This document shows positions 55,007 to 63,721 of a stretch of DNA of 64,000 bases, one piece after another. The notes beneath the pieces were generated by a model that was given only the letters and a program-made list of their open reading frames with translations, was not told where the DNA came from and did no database searches. The position numbers and the translations under genes were made by a program. This DNA is from Asticcacaulis solisilvae. Lineage in GTDB: Bacteria > Pseudomonadota > Alphaproteobacteria > Caulobacterales > Caulobacteraceae. Positions within the stretch are counted from its first letter, which is position 1; every line of letters starts with the position of its first letter. The stretch lies in the NCBI RefSeq assembly GCF_017875235.1, contig NZ_JAGGMI010000003.1, positions 186,001 through 250,000 of the forward strand, read 5' to 3'.

Positions 55007-56680
55007 TCAAGCGGTTACCGCAAGCTCCCCACGCACGCCCTGCTCCAGCAAGGCAATCGTCCGCTCCAGCCCAAAGATCGCAACGAATGACCCGAAGCGC
55101 GGTCCTTGCGACTGCCCCAGCAGAACCTCATAAAGCGCTTGAAACCACGCCCGCAAAGGTTCGAATTCATGAACCTTTCCAACTTCAAACACGATGTTTT
55201 GCAAGGCTTCCGCGTCGCGCGTATCCGCCGGCAGCGCCTTAAAGCGCTGGATGAGGTCCTCGAACGCCGCCTTCTCCTTATCGTCCGGCAAACGGAACGA
55301 TTTCGACGGCTTCACGAAGTCTTCGAAATAATTCAGCGCATACCCCGCCAGACGATCCAGCACCGGTTCGCTCTCTGGTGTCGCGCCCGGTATATAGGCG
55401 CGCAGGAAGCCCCACAGTGTCTCTTTGTCCGACGCATTGGCCGCCGAAACCAGGTTGAGCATCAGGCCAAAGGTCACCGGCGGCGACGTGATCGCCGTGT
55501 CGCCACGCAGAACGAACCACACCGGGTTCTCGATCTGCTTGGCCTCTTCCTGCTTGGGATAGGCATCCAGTTGCTGGAAGAACTCGTCCGTCGCCCGCGG
55601 GATGACGTCGAAATACAGCTTCTTGGCCGACTTCGGCGACTGGTACATGTAATAGCTGAGGCTTTCCGGCGCGCCGTAACGCAGCCAGTCTTCCATCGTC
55701 AGACCGTTGCCCTTGGACTTTGAAATCTTCTGCCCCTGCTCGTCCAGGAACAGCTCGTAGTTAAAGCCCTCGGGCGGAATGCCACCCAGCACCTTGCAGA
55801 CCTGGGACGAGACTTTAACCGAATCGATCAGGTCCTTGCCGGCCATCTCGTAGTCGACACCCAGGGCCGCCCACCGCATGGCCCAGTCGGGCTTCCACTG
55901 CATCTTGACGTGGCCGCCGGTCACCGGCACCTCGAACTTCTCACCGTTCTCTTCGAACACGATCGTGCCACGCGCCACATCGCGTTCCAGCGTCGGCACC
56001 TGAAGCACATGGCCGGTCTTCGGCGAGATCGGCAGGAACGGCGAATAGGTCGCGCGCCGGTCCGGCCCCAGCGTCGGCAGCATGACCGCCTGGATCTGGT
56101 CGAAACGATCGAGCGCCGTCAGCAGGGTCTGGTCGAACACGCCGCCCTTGTAGCACTCTGTTGATGAGAGAAATTCGTAAGTGAATCCAAAGCTATCGAG
56201 GAATGCCTTGAGACGTGCGTTATTGTGCTGACCGAAGGATGGATGCTCGCCAAACGGGTCGCGCACCACGGTCAAAGGCTTATACAGGTCCTCACGCAAA
56301 ATCTCAGGATTGGGGATGCCTTCCGGCACCTTGCGCAGCCCGTCCATGTCGTCCGAGAAGCAGATCAGACGCGTGCGCCAGTGCCCGCCCGTCATCGCCT
56401 CGAAGGCCTGGCGGACCATGGTCGTGCGCGCCACTTCACCGAAGGTGCCGATGTGCGGCAGGCCCGACGGCCCGTAGCCGGTCTCGAAGATCACCGGCCG
56501 GCCCAGCGCCTCGTTCTCATTAAGCGCCTCATCCGTCTTGCCGGCCTCGATCAGGGCGAGGACCCGTTTCTGCTCGGCTGCATCCTTGAGACGCGTTTTG
56601 ATCAGGCGCGCGATCAGGGCGCGCGCCTGTTCAAACGGCCATGCGCGGCCGGCGTAAGCAAGGGTGGCAAGTGACGACAT
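55007..56680 (-). CDS. lysK: Class I lysyl-tRNA synthetase
   Basis: Charges tRNA-Lys. 557 aa from the ATG at 56680 ([22 protein letters not shown]). Class I signatures: [16 protein letters not shown] with the HIGH-type motif, [19 protein letters not shown], and [15 protein letters not shown] with the KMSKS motif. This archaeal-type LysRS replaces the class II enzyme in most alphaproteobacteria and spirochetes. The cognate tRNA-Lys(UUU) lies at 18052-18128 in the same window but is unlinked. Confidence 0.96.
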   Translation of the reverse strand: MSSLATLAYAGRAWPFEQARALIARLIKTRLKDAAEQKRVLALIEAGKTDEALNENEALGRPVIFETGYGPSGLPHIGTFGEVARTTMVRQAFEAMTGGHWRTRLICFSDDMDGLRKVPEGIPNPEILREDLYKPLTVVRDPFGEHPSFGQHNNARLKAFLDSFGFTYEFLSSTECYKGGVFDQTLLTALDRFDQIQAVMLPTLGPDRRATYSPFLPISPKTGHVLQVPTLERDVARGTIVFEENGEKFEVPVTGGHVKMQWKPDWAMRWAALGVDYEMAGKDLIDSVKVSSQVCKVLGGIPPEGFNYELFLDEQGQKISKSKGNGLTMEDWLRYGAPESLSYYMYQSPKSAKKLYFDVIPRATDEFFQQLDAYPKQEEAKQIENPVWFVLRGDTAITSPPVTFGLMLNLVSAANASDKETLWGFLRAYIPGATPESEPVLDRLAGYALNYFEDFVKPSKSFRLPDDKEKAAFEDLIQRFKALPADTRDAEALQNIVFEVGKVHEFEPLRAWFQALYEVLLGQSQGPRFGSFVAIFGLERTIALLEQGVRGELAVTA

Positions 56681-56749
56681 GATTAAGCAACAACCTTTCT
56701 GATGCAAAAGAGGCGTTCGCTTTACGGCCCGCGCTCACGGGCGTCAATC

Positions 56750-58453
56750 TTAAAGGCTTTGGATGACGACCGCCGCCTTGCCGCCGCGCCAGACGCGATC
56801 GAACTGCGCCATCGTCGCCTGACTGCCGGCGGTATCGCCCAGCAGGGTTTGGGCCTGCGCCCTGCCCCATAACGCATAGGCATTGCCCGGCCGCACCTTC
56901 AGGGCCGCGTCGAAGGCTGTAAGCGCGCCCTTGCTGTCCCCGGCCGTCAGCTTCAGGCGCCCCAGCGCGATCTGCGCCGGGCGGTCAGCCAGAGGCGGCT
57001 CGCTATAGCTCAGGCGCTTTTCAGTATCGGCCGCCGCCTGGAAATGTGCCTCGGCTTCCGCGACATGGCCCGCCGCCATCTTGATCCGCCCAAGTGCCAG
57101 ATGCTCGTGACGCTCGGCGATCCGCGCGGCATCGCCGGTGTCCTTTGATGCCGCTCGCGCCTTTTTCAGCAGCACGACTTCCTTGCGCGCGCCAGCCAGG
57201 CTGCCCTGCGCCAGATAGGCTTCGACGCGCGCCGACCGCCAGACCGTTGTCAGGACGTGCAGCTTTGACGGCGGCGCCTTGATCGCCAATACCTCGGCTG
57301 GCGTCATGAATTGTGCACGCGCCTGCATGGTCATCAGCCGCTTGGCTTCATCCCAACTCCCCGGTTCAATCGTTGACAGCGGCGTACCGGCGTCAATCTC
57401 ATCGGCCAGGCGCATCGCGTTGGCCTTGTCGCCGACCTGCTGCGCCGCCGACAGGATGAAGGTGGCATGATGGTAGTAATAGCCGAAATAGGCCGGCTGC
57501 TTGCCCAGATCGCGCGCCATGCCCTCATTGATGGCGATGGCCTTGATATTGACGTTGATGGCGTCGCCGATCCGGCCCACCGGGTAATAGGTGTGGCTGG
57601 GCATATGGACCAGGTGCGGCGAATTGGGCGCGACGGTGCCCAACCGGTCGGCATAGGGCTCGGCGCGCTCCGGACGGTCCGAAGCTTCGGTCAGGTGGAT
57701 GTAGAGGTGGATCGCCTCCGGATGCTCGGGATTGCGCTTCAGGACCGTCTCAACCAGGTCCATGGCCTTGGCCGCCCACGGCAGGGCGACCTTGCCGCCT
57801 GGCTCCCAGTAGTCCCAAGGCCGTGCGGTCATCGCTGCCTCGACCGCCAGCACAGCGATAAAGTCGTCGTCAGGCCAGCGGGCTGATCCGGCAAACATCG
57901 TGTCGGCGTATTTTTCGGCAAATACTCCGTTCTGCTTTTCCGGGGGCTTTTCGGCATAGCGGATGGCCAGCGCATCCAGCAGCATCCGGTCCTTGTCGGT
58001 CAGCCCCCTGGCCTTCAGCGCTGTGGCCACCAGATCGCGCGCCTCGGCCGCGGTCTTTTCTCCCATTGGTCCACTATTGATGCTGGGCCCCAGCGCCATG
58101 GCCATACCCCAGGCGCACATGGCGCAGTCGGGATCGAGGTCGTGCGCCGCCTTGAAGCTGTTATAGGCGGTCTCGTATTCAAAGCCGTACAGCAGCGCCA
58201 GGCCCTGGTCGAAATAGGTCTGGACCTGAGGCTTATCGGTGCGCACCGGATAATGAGCCTTGGCCAGCCCTTTGAGGACTGGCATCGAAGACGTGCCGCC
58301 CGCTGTGGCCGCCTGCGGCGCCCCGCACATGCCCGCTGCCAGGACCGCAGGATCGGGGGCCTTGGGCCTGGACGGCGCCTGCCCGGCGCACCCGAACATG
58401 CCCAGAAGACAAGTCGTTCCAAGCGCCATCATAAGGCTTTTTCTGTTGGCCAT
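56750..58453 (-). CDS. Large TPR lipoprotein
   Basis: 567 aa from the ATG at 58453, GGGAGCGCCAAG upstream; the longer frame lies over the regulatory region. Lipobox MFGCAG (Cys at about residue 20). TPR-type helices start at about residue 70 (YFDQGLALLYGFEYETAYNSFKAAHDLDPDCAMCAWGMAMALG, with a Cys-rich CAMC), and again at about 470-560 (ALTAFDAALKVRPGNAYALWGRAQAQ). The middle includes HLYIHLTEASDRPERAEPYADRLG. No enzyme domain recognised. Divergent from the MerR regulator and next to its dyad sites, so possibly in the same regulon. Confidence 0.78.
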   Translation of the reverse strand: MANRKSLMMALGTTCLLGMFGCAGQAPSRPKAPDPAVLAAGMCGAPQAATAGGTSSMPVLKGLAKAHYPVRTDKPQVQTYFDQGLALLYGFEYETAYNSFKAAHDLDPDCAMCAWGMAMALGPSINSGPMGEKTAAEARDLVATALKARGLTDKDRMLLDALAIRYAEKPPEKQNGVFAEKYADTMFAGSARWPDDDFIAVLAVEAAMTARPWDYWEPGGKVALPWAAKAMDLVETVLKRNPEHPEAIHLYIHLTEASDRPERAEPYADRLGTVAPNSPHLVHMPSHTYYPVGRIGDAINVNIKAIAINEGMARDLGKQPAYFGYYYHHATFILSAAQQVGDKANAMRLADEIDAGTPLSTIEPGSWDEAKRLMTMQARAQFMTPAEVLAIKAPPSKLHVLTTVWRSARVEAYLAQGSLAGARKEVVLLKKARAASKDTGDAARIAERHEHLALGRIKMAAGHVAEAEAHFQAAADTEKRLSYSEPPLADRPAQIALGRLKLTAGDSKGALTAFDAALKVRPGNAYALWGRAQAQTLLGDTAGSQATMAQFDRVWRGGKAAVVIQSL

Positions 58454-58542
58454 CTTGGCGCTCCCGGCTGTCCGGGCGCAGATTACATGCGGTATCCCTT
58501 GCGTCAATCCGCAAGCCGATATGGCATCTTTATGATGAAAAG

Positions 58543-58557
58543 TTGACGTTGCGGTCA
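58543..58557. promoter_or_regulatory. Imperfect LiuR-like half-dyad
   Basis: TTGACGTTGCGGTCA: left arm identical to the main dyad at 58593, right arm degenerate. About 50 bases away on the side of the TPR lipoprotein. Confidence 0.4.
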
Positions 58558-58592
58558 CTTGCCGCTTGACCGTGATCACGAATACAAATATC

Positions 58593-58608
58593 TTGACGTT
58601 TACGTCAA
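58593..58608. promoter_or_regulatory. LiuR-like dyad TTGACGTTTACGTCAA
   Basis: Seven-base arms TTGACGT and ACGTCAA with a TT centre, 42 bases before the MerR-family start. Its form (A/T-rich centre, ACGT arms) resembles binding sites of LiuR-type MerR regulators of acyl-CoA degradation. A near copy lies at 52824-52839. Confidence 0.7.
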
Positions 58609-58649
58609 TGTAAAGATATTCCATCATAATGAAGGACGGGAAACGCCAG

Positions 58650-59057
58650 ATGGACAACCGCACCTACTCTATTCGCCAGCTCTCGAAAGAATTCGACGTA
58701 ACGGCGCGCGCCTTGCGCTTCTACGAAGACAAGGGGCTGATCAGCCCGGAACGCAAGGGCCAGACGCGCCTGTACAGCGCCCGCGACCGCGCTCGCCTGC
58801 AGTTGATCCTGCGCGGCAAGCGGCTCGGCTTCTCGCTGGTCGAAATCCACGAAATCCTCGACCTCTATACGCCCAAGGATCACGGCGCCTCGCAGATGAA
58901 GGCGACGCTGGTCAAGTACCGCAAGCAGATCGAGACCCTCAAGCGCCAGCGCGAAGACATCGACGCGGCCATTTCCGATATGCAGGCCGGCTGCGTCTGG
59001 CTGGAAGAACAGGTTCAGAAACTGGAAGCCGAAAATCTCCAGCAATCCAAAGCCTAG
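58650..59057 (+). CDS. MerR-family regulator, LiuR type
   Basis: 135 aa from the ATG at 58650. YSIRQLSKEFDVTARALRFYEDKGLISPERKGQTRLYSARDRARLQLILRGKRLGFSLVEIHEIL is the MerR winged helix with its first wing. The C-terminal dimerisation coiled coil (about 90-125) ends QAGCVWLEEQVQKL; no metal-binding Cys pair. LiuR/FadR-like MerR proteins control branched-chain amino acid and fatty acid oxidation genes. Downstream lies an acyl-CoA dehydrogenase behind a terminator. Dyad sites lie upstream. Confidence 0.85.
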   Translation: MDNRTYSIRQLSKEFDVTARALRFYEDKGLISPERKGQTRLYSARDRARLQLILRGKRLGFSLVEIHEILDLYTPKDHGASQMKATLVKYRKQIETLKRQREDIDAAISDMQAGCVWLEEQVQKLEAENLQQSKA

Positions 59058-59093
59058 AAGCTGATCATCCAATATAGGATAATCAGCTTCTAG
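59054..59093 (+). terminator. Terminator after the MerR gene
   Basis: 17-base inverted repeat starting CTAGAAGCTGAT at the stop codon, one mismatch, 6-base loop; ends with CTAG then TTATTT. Confidence 0.75.
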
Positions 59094-59107
59094 TTATTTG
59101 CTTTTAC

Positions 59108-59150
59108 GCGATATTTTTCCGAAAGCCGCTGCGCACTTTTCGGATATCGC
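59108..59150. repeat. Palindromic element with CCGAAAG...CTTTTCGG core
   Basis: Outer arms GCGATAT (59108-59114) and ATATCGC (59144-59150), inner CCGAAAG and CTTTTCGG. Third member of the family also seen at 25176 and 51278. It lies between the MerR gene and the acyl-CoA dehydrogenase, within 36 bases of the latter's start. Confidence 0.6.
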
Positions 59151-59185
59151 TTGAATAACAAATCCAAGACACAGGGATAACCAAA

Positions 59186-60973
59186 ATGAGCTATCAGGCC
59201 CCGGTTCGCGACTATCAGTTCCTCATCGAGAACGTCTTCAAGACCGACCAGTACAACAACCTGAAAGGCTTCGCCGATGCCGACTCGGCGACAGTCATGG
59301 CCATCCTGGAAGAGGCCGCCAAGTTCACAGAAGAGGTTGTCCATCCGATCAATATCACCGGCGACAAGGAGGGCTGCGTCCTCAATGCCGACGGCAGAGT
59401 GACGGCGCCCAAGGGCTATAAGGAAGCCTACAAGGCCCTGACGGAAGCCGGCTGGACCGCCCTGTCGAACGATCCCGAATATGGCGGCCAGGGCCTGCCC
59501 CACTTTGTCAACACCGCCTTTTCCGAAATGCTGTCCGGCGCCTCGTCGGCCTTCGGCATGTATCCCGGCCTGACCGAAGGCGCCATTTCGGCCCTGCATG
59601 CCGGCGGCACGGACGAGCAGAAGGCGCTGTACCTGCCCAAGCTGATCTCCGGCGAGTGGTCGGGCACCATGAACCTGACCGAGCCGCATTGTGGCACCGA
59701 TCTCGGCCTGCTGCGCACCAAGGCCGTGCCGAACGGTGACGGCAGCTACCGGATCAGCGGCCAGAAGATCTGGATTTCGGCCGGCGAGCACGACTTTACC
59801 TCGAACATCTGCCACCTGGTCCTGGCCCGCATCGAAGGGGCGCCTGCTGGCGTCAAGGGCATCTCGCTCTTCCTGGTACCCAAGTTCCTGCCCGACGCCG
59901 ACGGCAATCCGGGCGAGCGCAACAGCCTGAAGTGCGCCGGTCTCGAGCACAAGATGGGCATCCACGGCAATTCGACCTGCGTCATGGTCTACGAAGAGGC
60001 CAAGGGCTTCCTGCTCGGCAGCGAGCATGAAGGCCTGAAGATCATGTTCTACATGATGAACTCGGCTCGTTATGGCGTGGGCCTCCAGGGCCTGGCCATT
60101 GGCCATGCTGCCTATGTCGCCGCCACTCAGTTCGCCAAGGACCGCCTGCAGGGCCGCGCCCTCACCGGCCCCAAGTCGCCCGACAAGCCGGCCGACAGCA
60201 TCCTGGTCCATCCCGACGTCCGGCGCATGCTGCTGGAAAGCCGAGCCCTCATCGAAGGCGGCCGCGCCTTCCTGATGTGGGGCGCCTTGCAGGCTGACTT
60301 CCAGCACGTTGCCGAAGACGAAAAAGCGCGTGAAAAAGCAAGCGACTATATGGGTCTGCTGACACCGGTGATTAAGGCCTATCTGACCGAAAAGGGCCTG
60401 AAGGTCACGCAGGACGCCATGCAGGTGCACGGCGGTTCCGGCTTTACAGAGCACTTCCCGGCCTCGCAATATATGCGCGATGTCCGCATTACCTTGATCT
60501 ATGAAGGCACCAATGGCGTCCAGGCGCTCGACCTCGTCGGCCGCAAGCTGCCATCCAAGGGCGGCCGCGCACTTCAGACGTTCTTCGGGGAAATCGACGC
60601 TTACGTTGCCGCCGAAGAGTCGGGCTCGATCGTGCCAGCCTATATCAAGGCGTTGAAGGACACCAAGGCCAAGCTGATGGACGGCACCATGTGGCTGATG
60701 CAGAACGGCATGGGCAATCCCGATAATGCCGCGGCCGGCTCGCTCGACTACCTCCACCTCTTCGGTCTGACCTGCTCGGCCTATATGTGGGCCATGATGG
60801 CCAAGGCGGCGCAGGAAGAAATCAATAATGGATCTACCGACCCGTTTTTCGCGACCAAGCTCAAGGTTGGGCGTGTCTTCCTGGAGCGCATACTGCCGGA
60901 CGCCGATGCGCACCTGGCCAAGATGAAGGCTGGCGCTGAGGCGTTGATGGCGCTGGAGGATGAGTTGTTTTAA
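59186..60973 (+). CDS. Acyl-CoA dehydrogenase, large DmdC-like family
   Basis: 595 aa, longer than classical acyl-CoA dehydrogenases (about 380), with an extra C-terminal domain (about 470-595) of the type found in AcdA/3-methylmercaptopropionyl-CoA dehydrogenase relatives. MSYQAPVRDYQFLIENVFKTDQYN at the N-terminus; MNLTEPHCGTDLGLL (FAD/substrate); IWISAGEHDFTSNICHLVLARIEG; VHGGSGFTEHFPASQYMRDVRITLIYEGTNGVQALDL with the catalytic Glu at about 450. Oxidises an acyl-CoA to enoyl-CoA with electron transfer flavoprotein. Downstream of the LiuR-like regulator. Convergent hairpins follow. Confidence 0.92.
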   Translation: MSYQAPVRDYQFLIENVFKTDQYNNLKGFADADSATVMAILEEAAKFTEEVVHPINITGDKEGCVLNADGRVTAPKGYKEAYKALTEAGWTALSNDPEYGGQGLPHFVNTAFSEMLSGASSAFGMYPGLTEGAISALHAGGTDEQKALYLPKLISGEWSGTMNLTEPHCGTDLGLLRTKAVPNGDGSYRISGQKIWISAGEHDFTSNICHLVLARIEGAPAGVKGISLFLVPKFLPDADGNPGERNSLKCAGLEHKMGIHGNSTCVMVYEEAKGFLLGSEHEGLKIMFYMMNSARYGVGLQGLAIGHAAYVAATQFAKDRLQGRALTGPKSPDKPADSILVHPDVRRMLLESRALIEGGRAFLMWGALQADFQHVAEDEKAREKASDYMGLLTPVIKAYLTEKGLKVTQDAMQVHGGSGFTEHFPASQYMRDVRITLIYEGTNGVQALDLVGRKLPSKGGRALQTFFGEIDAYVAAEESGSIVPAYIKALKDTKAKLMDGTMWLMQNGMGNPDNAAAGSLDYLHLFGLTCSAYMWAMMAKAAQEEINNGSTDPFFATKLKVGRVFLERILPDADAHLAKMKAGAEALMALEDELF

Positions 60974-60977
60974 AGAG

Positions 60978-60998
60978 CGAGGGGACTTGGTCCCCTCG
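60978..60998 (+). terminator. Short hairpin after the acyl-CoA dehydrogenase gene
   Basis: Perfect 9-bp stem CGAGGGGAC-TTG-GTCCCCTCG, 5 bases after the stop. No T-run. Confidence 0.5.
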
Positions 60999-61026
60999 AC
61001 CCCGGTACTCGGTAGAGTCTAACCCT

Positions 61027-61080
61027 TTGAATAACAAATGGCCGGGCGCCCCTAAAGGTGCCCGGCCATTTGTTATTCAA
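61027..61080. terminator. Long bidirectional hairpin between acyl-CoA dehydrogenase and peroxiredoxin genes
   Basis: 24-base inverted repeat, arms beginning TTGAATAACAAATGGCC and mirrored at the other end; one wobble; 6-base loop CCTAAA. A GC-rich inner stem and A/T-rich outer stem serve both directions. A third hairpin, CGAGGAGG...CCTCCTCG, lies at 61109-61129. Confidence 0.85.
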
Positions 61081-61132
61081 GCGCTTAAACGCTGTCGCGT
61101 TTCGAGGTCGAGGAGGCTGCGCCTCCTCGCCT

Positions 61133-61615
61133 TTAAAGCTGCTCCAACACGTACTCCGCCGACGACACATTGAACTGGCCCTTTTCCTCGACGAACAGCT
61201 TGTCGACCACGCCGTCCTTGACGATCATGGCGTAGCGTTGCGAGCGCGGGCCCATGCCAAAGCCGGTACCGTCCAGTTCCAGCCCAACTGCCTTAGCAAA
61301 AGCGGCATTGCCGTCGGCCAGCATCACGACTTCGTTTGCAATTCCCTGATCTTTCGCCCACGCTTTCATGACGAAATAATCATTTACCGAGATGCAGGCG
61401 ACCTTATCGACGCCCTTGGCCGTAAAATCAGCGGCGCGGTCCTTGAAACCCGGCAGGTGGCGGGCGCTGCAGGTGGGCGTGAACGCCCCCGGAACCGCGA
61501 ACAGGACAACGGTCTTGCCGGCGAAAAAGTCCTTTGAGGATACGGGCTTACCGCCATCTTCCTCGACAATGGTCAGGGTGGTTTCGGGGATGGCGTCGCC
61601 GGGTTTCACTGTCAT
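61133..61615 (-). CDS. Peroxiredoxin (Prx5 / AhpE-like)
   Basis: 160 aa from the ATG at 61615; CAGGAG lies 6 bases before it, while the ATG two codons earlier is too close to that site. Redoxin domain: PETTLTIVEEDGGKPVSSKDFFAGKTVVLFAVPGAFTPTCSARHLPGF with peroxidatic Cys in the PxxxTxxC motif, then VACISVNDYFVMKAWAKDQGI with a second Cys. The type 5 family reduces H2O2 and organic peroxides with thioredoxin or glutathione. Single gene. Confidence 0.92.
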   Translation of the reverse strand: MTVKPGDAIPETTLTIVEEDGGKPVSSKDFFAGKTVVLFAVPGAFTPTCSARHLPGFKDRAADFTAKGVDKVACISVNDYFVMKAWAKDQGIANEVVMLADGNAAFAKAVGLELDGTGFGMGPRSQRYAMIVKDGVVDKLFVEEKGQFNVSSAEYVLEQL

Positions 61616-61817
61616 CTGCATCTCCTGTTTGACCGGACTCGCCGCTTGGTTGCGGCGTGTCGGGATCAATTTTCGATATGGTTTGTCCCGGTTATCACGC
61701 AAAATGTGCGCCCGCGACATGCCCCCACATATAGGGTAATGTGCTAAGATACCAAGCAAAATCCCGGCAGGTTCGTACCCGACACGAACGCGCGGGTCGC
61801 GAAGATGAGGACATCCC

Positions 61818-62468
61818 ATGATTCACGGCGGCGGTACGATTCCACAACCCGAAATGCCTGTTTCAGGCGAAGCGTACACGTCATATCAGGGCAGCCTGCT
61901 GATCGCCATGCCGACGCTGGGCGACGCGTCGTTCGCCCACAGCGTCATCTATCTGTGCCGCCACGATCCGCTCCATGGCATGGGCATTATTCTTAACCAG
62001 CCGATCAGCGGGCTCGATTTCCGCGTCATGCTGCGCGAACTGAACATCCCTGAAGGCGGCGCCCTCCGCAACCCTGTTCTGGCGGGGCAGAAGGTGTTTC
62101 GCGGTGGTCCTGTCCAGATGGACCGCGGATTCGTCTTGCACAGCCTCGATTTTCAGATCGAAGAGGCCACCCTGCCCCTCGCCCCGCCCGCCGGCGAAGA
62201 CGGCGATCCGGTCGGTCTCACCGCTTCGCGCGATATCCTTGTCGCCCTCTCGCAAGGTCACGGTCCGCGCCACAGCCTGATCGCGCTGGGCTATGCCGGC
62301 TGGGGCCCGGGCCAGCTTGAAGCCGAACTCAGCCAGAACGCCTGGATTGTCGCGCCGGCGACGCACGACCTTTTGTTCGGCGGCGATACGGAAAACTTGT
62401 GGGTTCGCGCCCTGGCCAGCCTCGGCGTCGATCCGGTTCACCTGTCCGGCACCGCAGGTAACGCTTAA
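61818..62468 (+). CDS. yqgE: YqgE/AlgH (UPF0301) family protein
   Basis: 216 aa. SYQGSLLIAMPTLGDASFAHSVIYLCRHDPLHGMGIILNQPISGLDF, VFRGGPVQMDRGFVLHS, LGYAGWGPGQLEAELSQNAWIVAPA are the family signatures. Biochemical function not established. The stop shares the four bases TTAA (62465-62468) with the stop of the convergent M16 peptidase gene. Confidence 0.93.
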   Translation: MIHGGGTIPQPEMPVSGEAYTSYQGSLLIAMPTLGDASFAHSVIYLCRHDPLHGMGIILNQPISGLDFRVMLRELNIPEGGALRNPVLAGQKVFRGGPVQMDRGFVLHSLDFQIEEATLPLAPPAGEDGDPVGLTASRDILVALSQGHGPRHSLIALGYAGWGPGQLEAELSQNAWIVAPATHDLLFGGDTENLWVRALASLGVDPVHLSGTAGNA

Positions 62469-63721
62469 GCCGCGATTTGCGCCATTCCCGACGGCCCCAG
62501 CAAGGCGCTGGCGAACTGCGTCTGGCGCTTCAGGGCCTGACCGACTCGCGCCAGGTCATCCAATCCCACCTTCTCGATTTCAGCCGCGACCTCATCGAGG
62601 CCGAACACCTTGCCAAAGGTCGATAACTGGCTGGTGAAGGTCGCCGCGCGTGACGCCGCCCCTTCGTGGTTGAGGAACAAAGACGTTTGGAACTGCGCCC
62701 GGGCGCGTTCAAGCTCCGGCACAGTCGGATTGGCCGCCAGTTCCCCCATGACCTTGCGGATCAGTTCGGCCAGAGGCGCGACGTCCTTGGCCGCGCAGCC
62801 GGCGTAAAGACCGAACACACCGCCGTCGCGGTACGGTGTCACCCAGGCGTCGATTGCATAGGCCAGGCCTCGCGCCTCGCGTGCCTCCTGGAACAGGCGC
62901 GACGCCATGCCGCCGCCGAGGATCTCGCTGAACAGCCGTAGTGGGATAATGTCCGGGTGATAGCGGCTGACGGCTTCGAAACCGAGCGTGAGATTGGCCT
63001 GTTCAATCTTGCGCTTTTGCAGGCGATGACCAGGCGTAAAGCGCAGCTTTTCCGGGACGTCCAGCCCCGTTTCATCGGGCACGCTGTCGAACAACGGCTT
63101 AGCGGCGGCGTAGACCTCGGCGGGCTCGACGCCACCCGAAACGCAGACGACGATACGGTGCGGCGCGTAGAGCTGACGCGCGAAGGCCCGCAGATTATCC
63201 GGCGCAGCCGATTTCAACGATTGACGGCTGCCCAGGATGGGCCGGCCGATCGCCTGGCCTTCAAACATCGCCTCCTGCAACAGATCGAAGACGTGATCGT
63301 CGGGCGTGTCATAGGCTTCGTGGATCTCCTGCTCGACGACCTTCTTCTCGCGCTTCAGTTCCTCGAGCCTGAGGTCCGACCGGAACATAAGGTCCGACAC
63401 GATCTCAAGCGCCGACGGCAGGAGCGCGTTCAGGCCTCGCACTTCGAAACGCGTATGCTCATAGCCGGTCGAGGCATTGATCGTTCCGCCGCGATGTTCG
63501 ATGGCTTCGGCCAACTGACGGGCGTCGCGGCCGGCAGCCCCCTTGAACACCATGTGCTCCAAGAGGTGCGCCCACCCCGATTGCGCTTCGGTCTCGAAGC
63601 GCGTGCCGCCGTGGATCAGCGCATTGAGCGCGAAGGTCTTCAGGCCCGGCATGGGATCGACCAGCAGGGTCAGGCCGTTGTCGAAGCGATAGAGGGTTTG
63701 GGTGTCTAAAACGGGAATCAT
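62465..63721 (-). CDS. M16-family zinc peptidase (processing peptidase type)
   Basis: 418 aa. RFDNGLTLLVDPMPGLKTFALNALIHGGTRFE, then WAHLLEHMVFKGAAGRDARQLAEAIEHRGG with the HxxEH zinc motif, and VEQEIHEAYDTPDDHVFD supplying the downstream Glu. C-terminal inactive half-domain with ARGLAYAIDAWV. Single-chain relatives of the mitochondrial processing peptidase degrade small peptides. No signal peptide. The start overlaps the SURF1 stop by 4 bases (ATGA), so it is coupled to the cytochrome oxidase assembly gene. Confidence 0.92.
   Translation of the reverse strand: MIPVLDTQTLYRFDNGLTLLVDPMPGLKTFALNALIHGGTRFETEAQSGWAHLLEHMVFKGAAGRDARQLAEAIEHRGGTINASTGYEHTRFEVRGLNALLPSALEIVSDLMFRSDLRLEELKREKKVVEQEIHEAYDTPDDHVFDLLQEAMFEGQAIGRPILGSRQSLKSAAPDNLRAFARQLYAPHRIVVCVSGGVEPAEVYAAAKPLFDSVPDETGLDVPEKLRFTPGHRLQKRKIEQANLTLGFEAVSRYHPDIIPLRLFSEILGGGMASRLFQEAREARGLAYAIDAWVTPYRDGGVFGLYAGCAAKDVAPLAELIRKVMGELAANPTVPELERARAQFQTSLFLNHEGAASRAATFTSQLSTFGKVFGLDEVAAEIEKVGLDDLARVGQALKRQTQFASALLGPSGMAQIAA

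Noticed and set aside
59090-60913. A 607-codon minus-strand frame opposite the acyl-CoA dehydrogenase
   Set aside because: Shadow frame of GC-rich codons; the plus-strand protein has full catalytic motifs.
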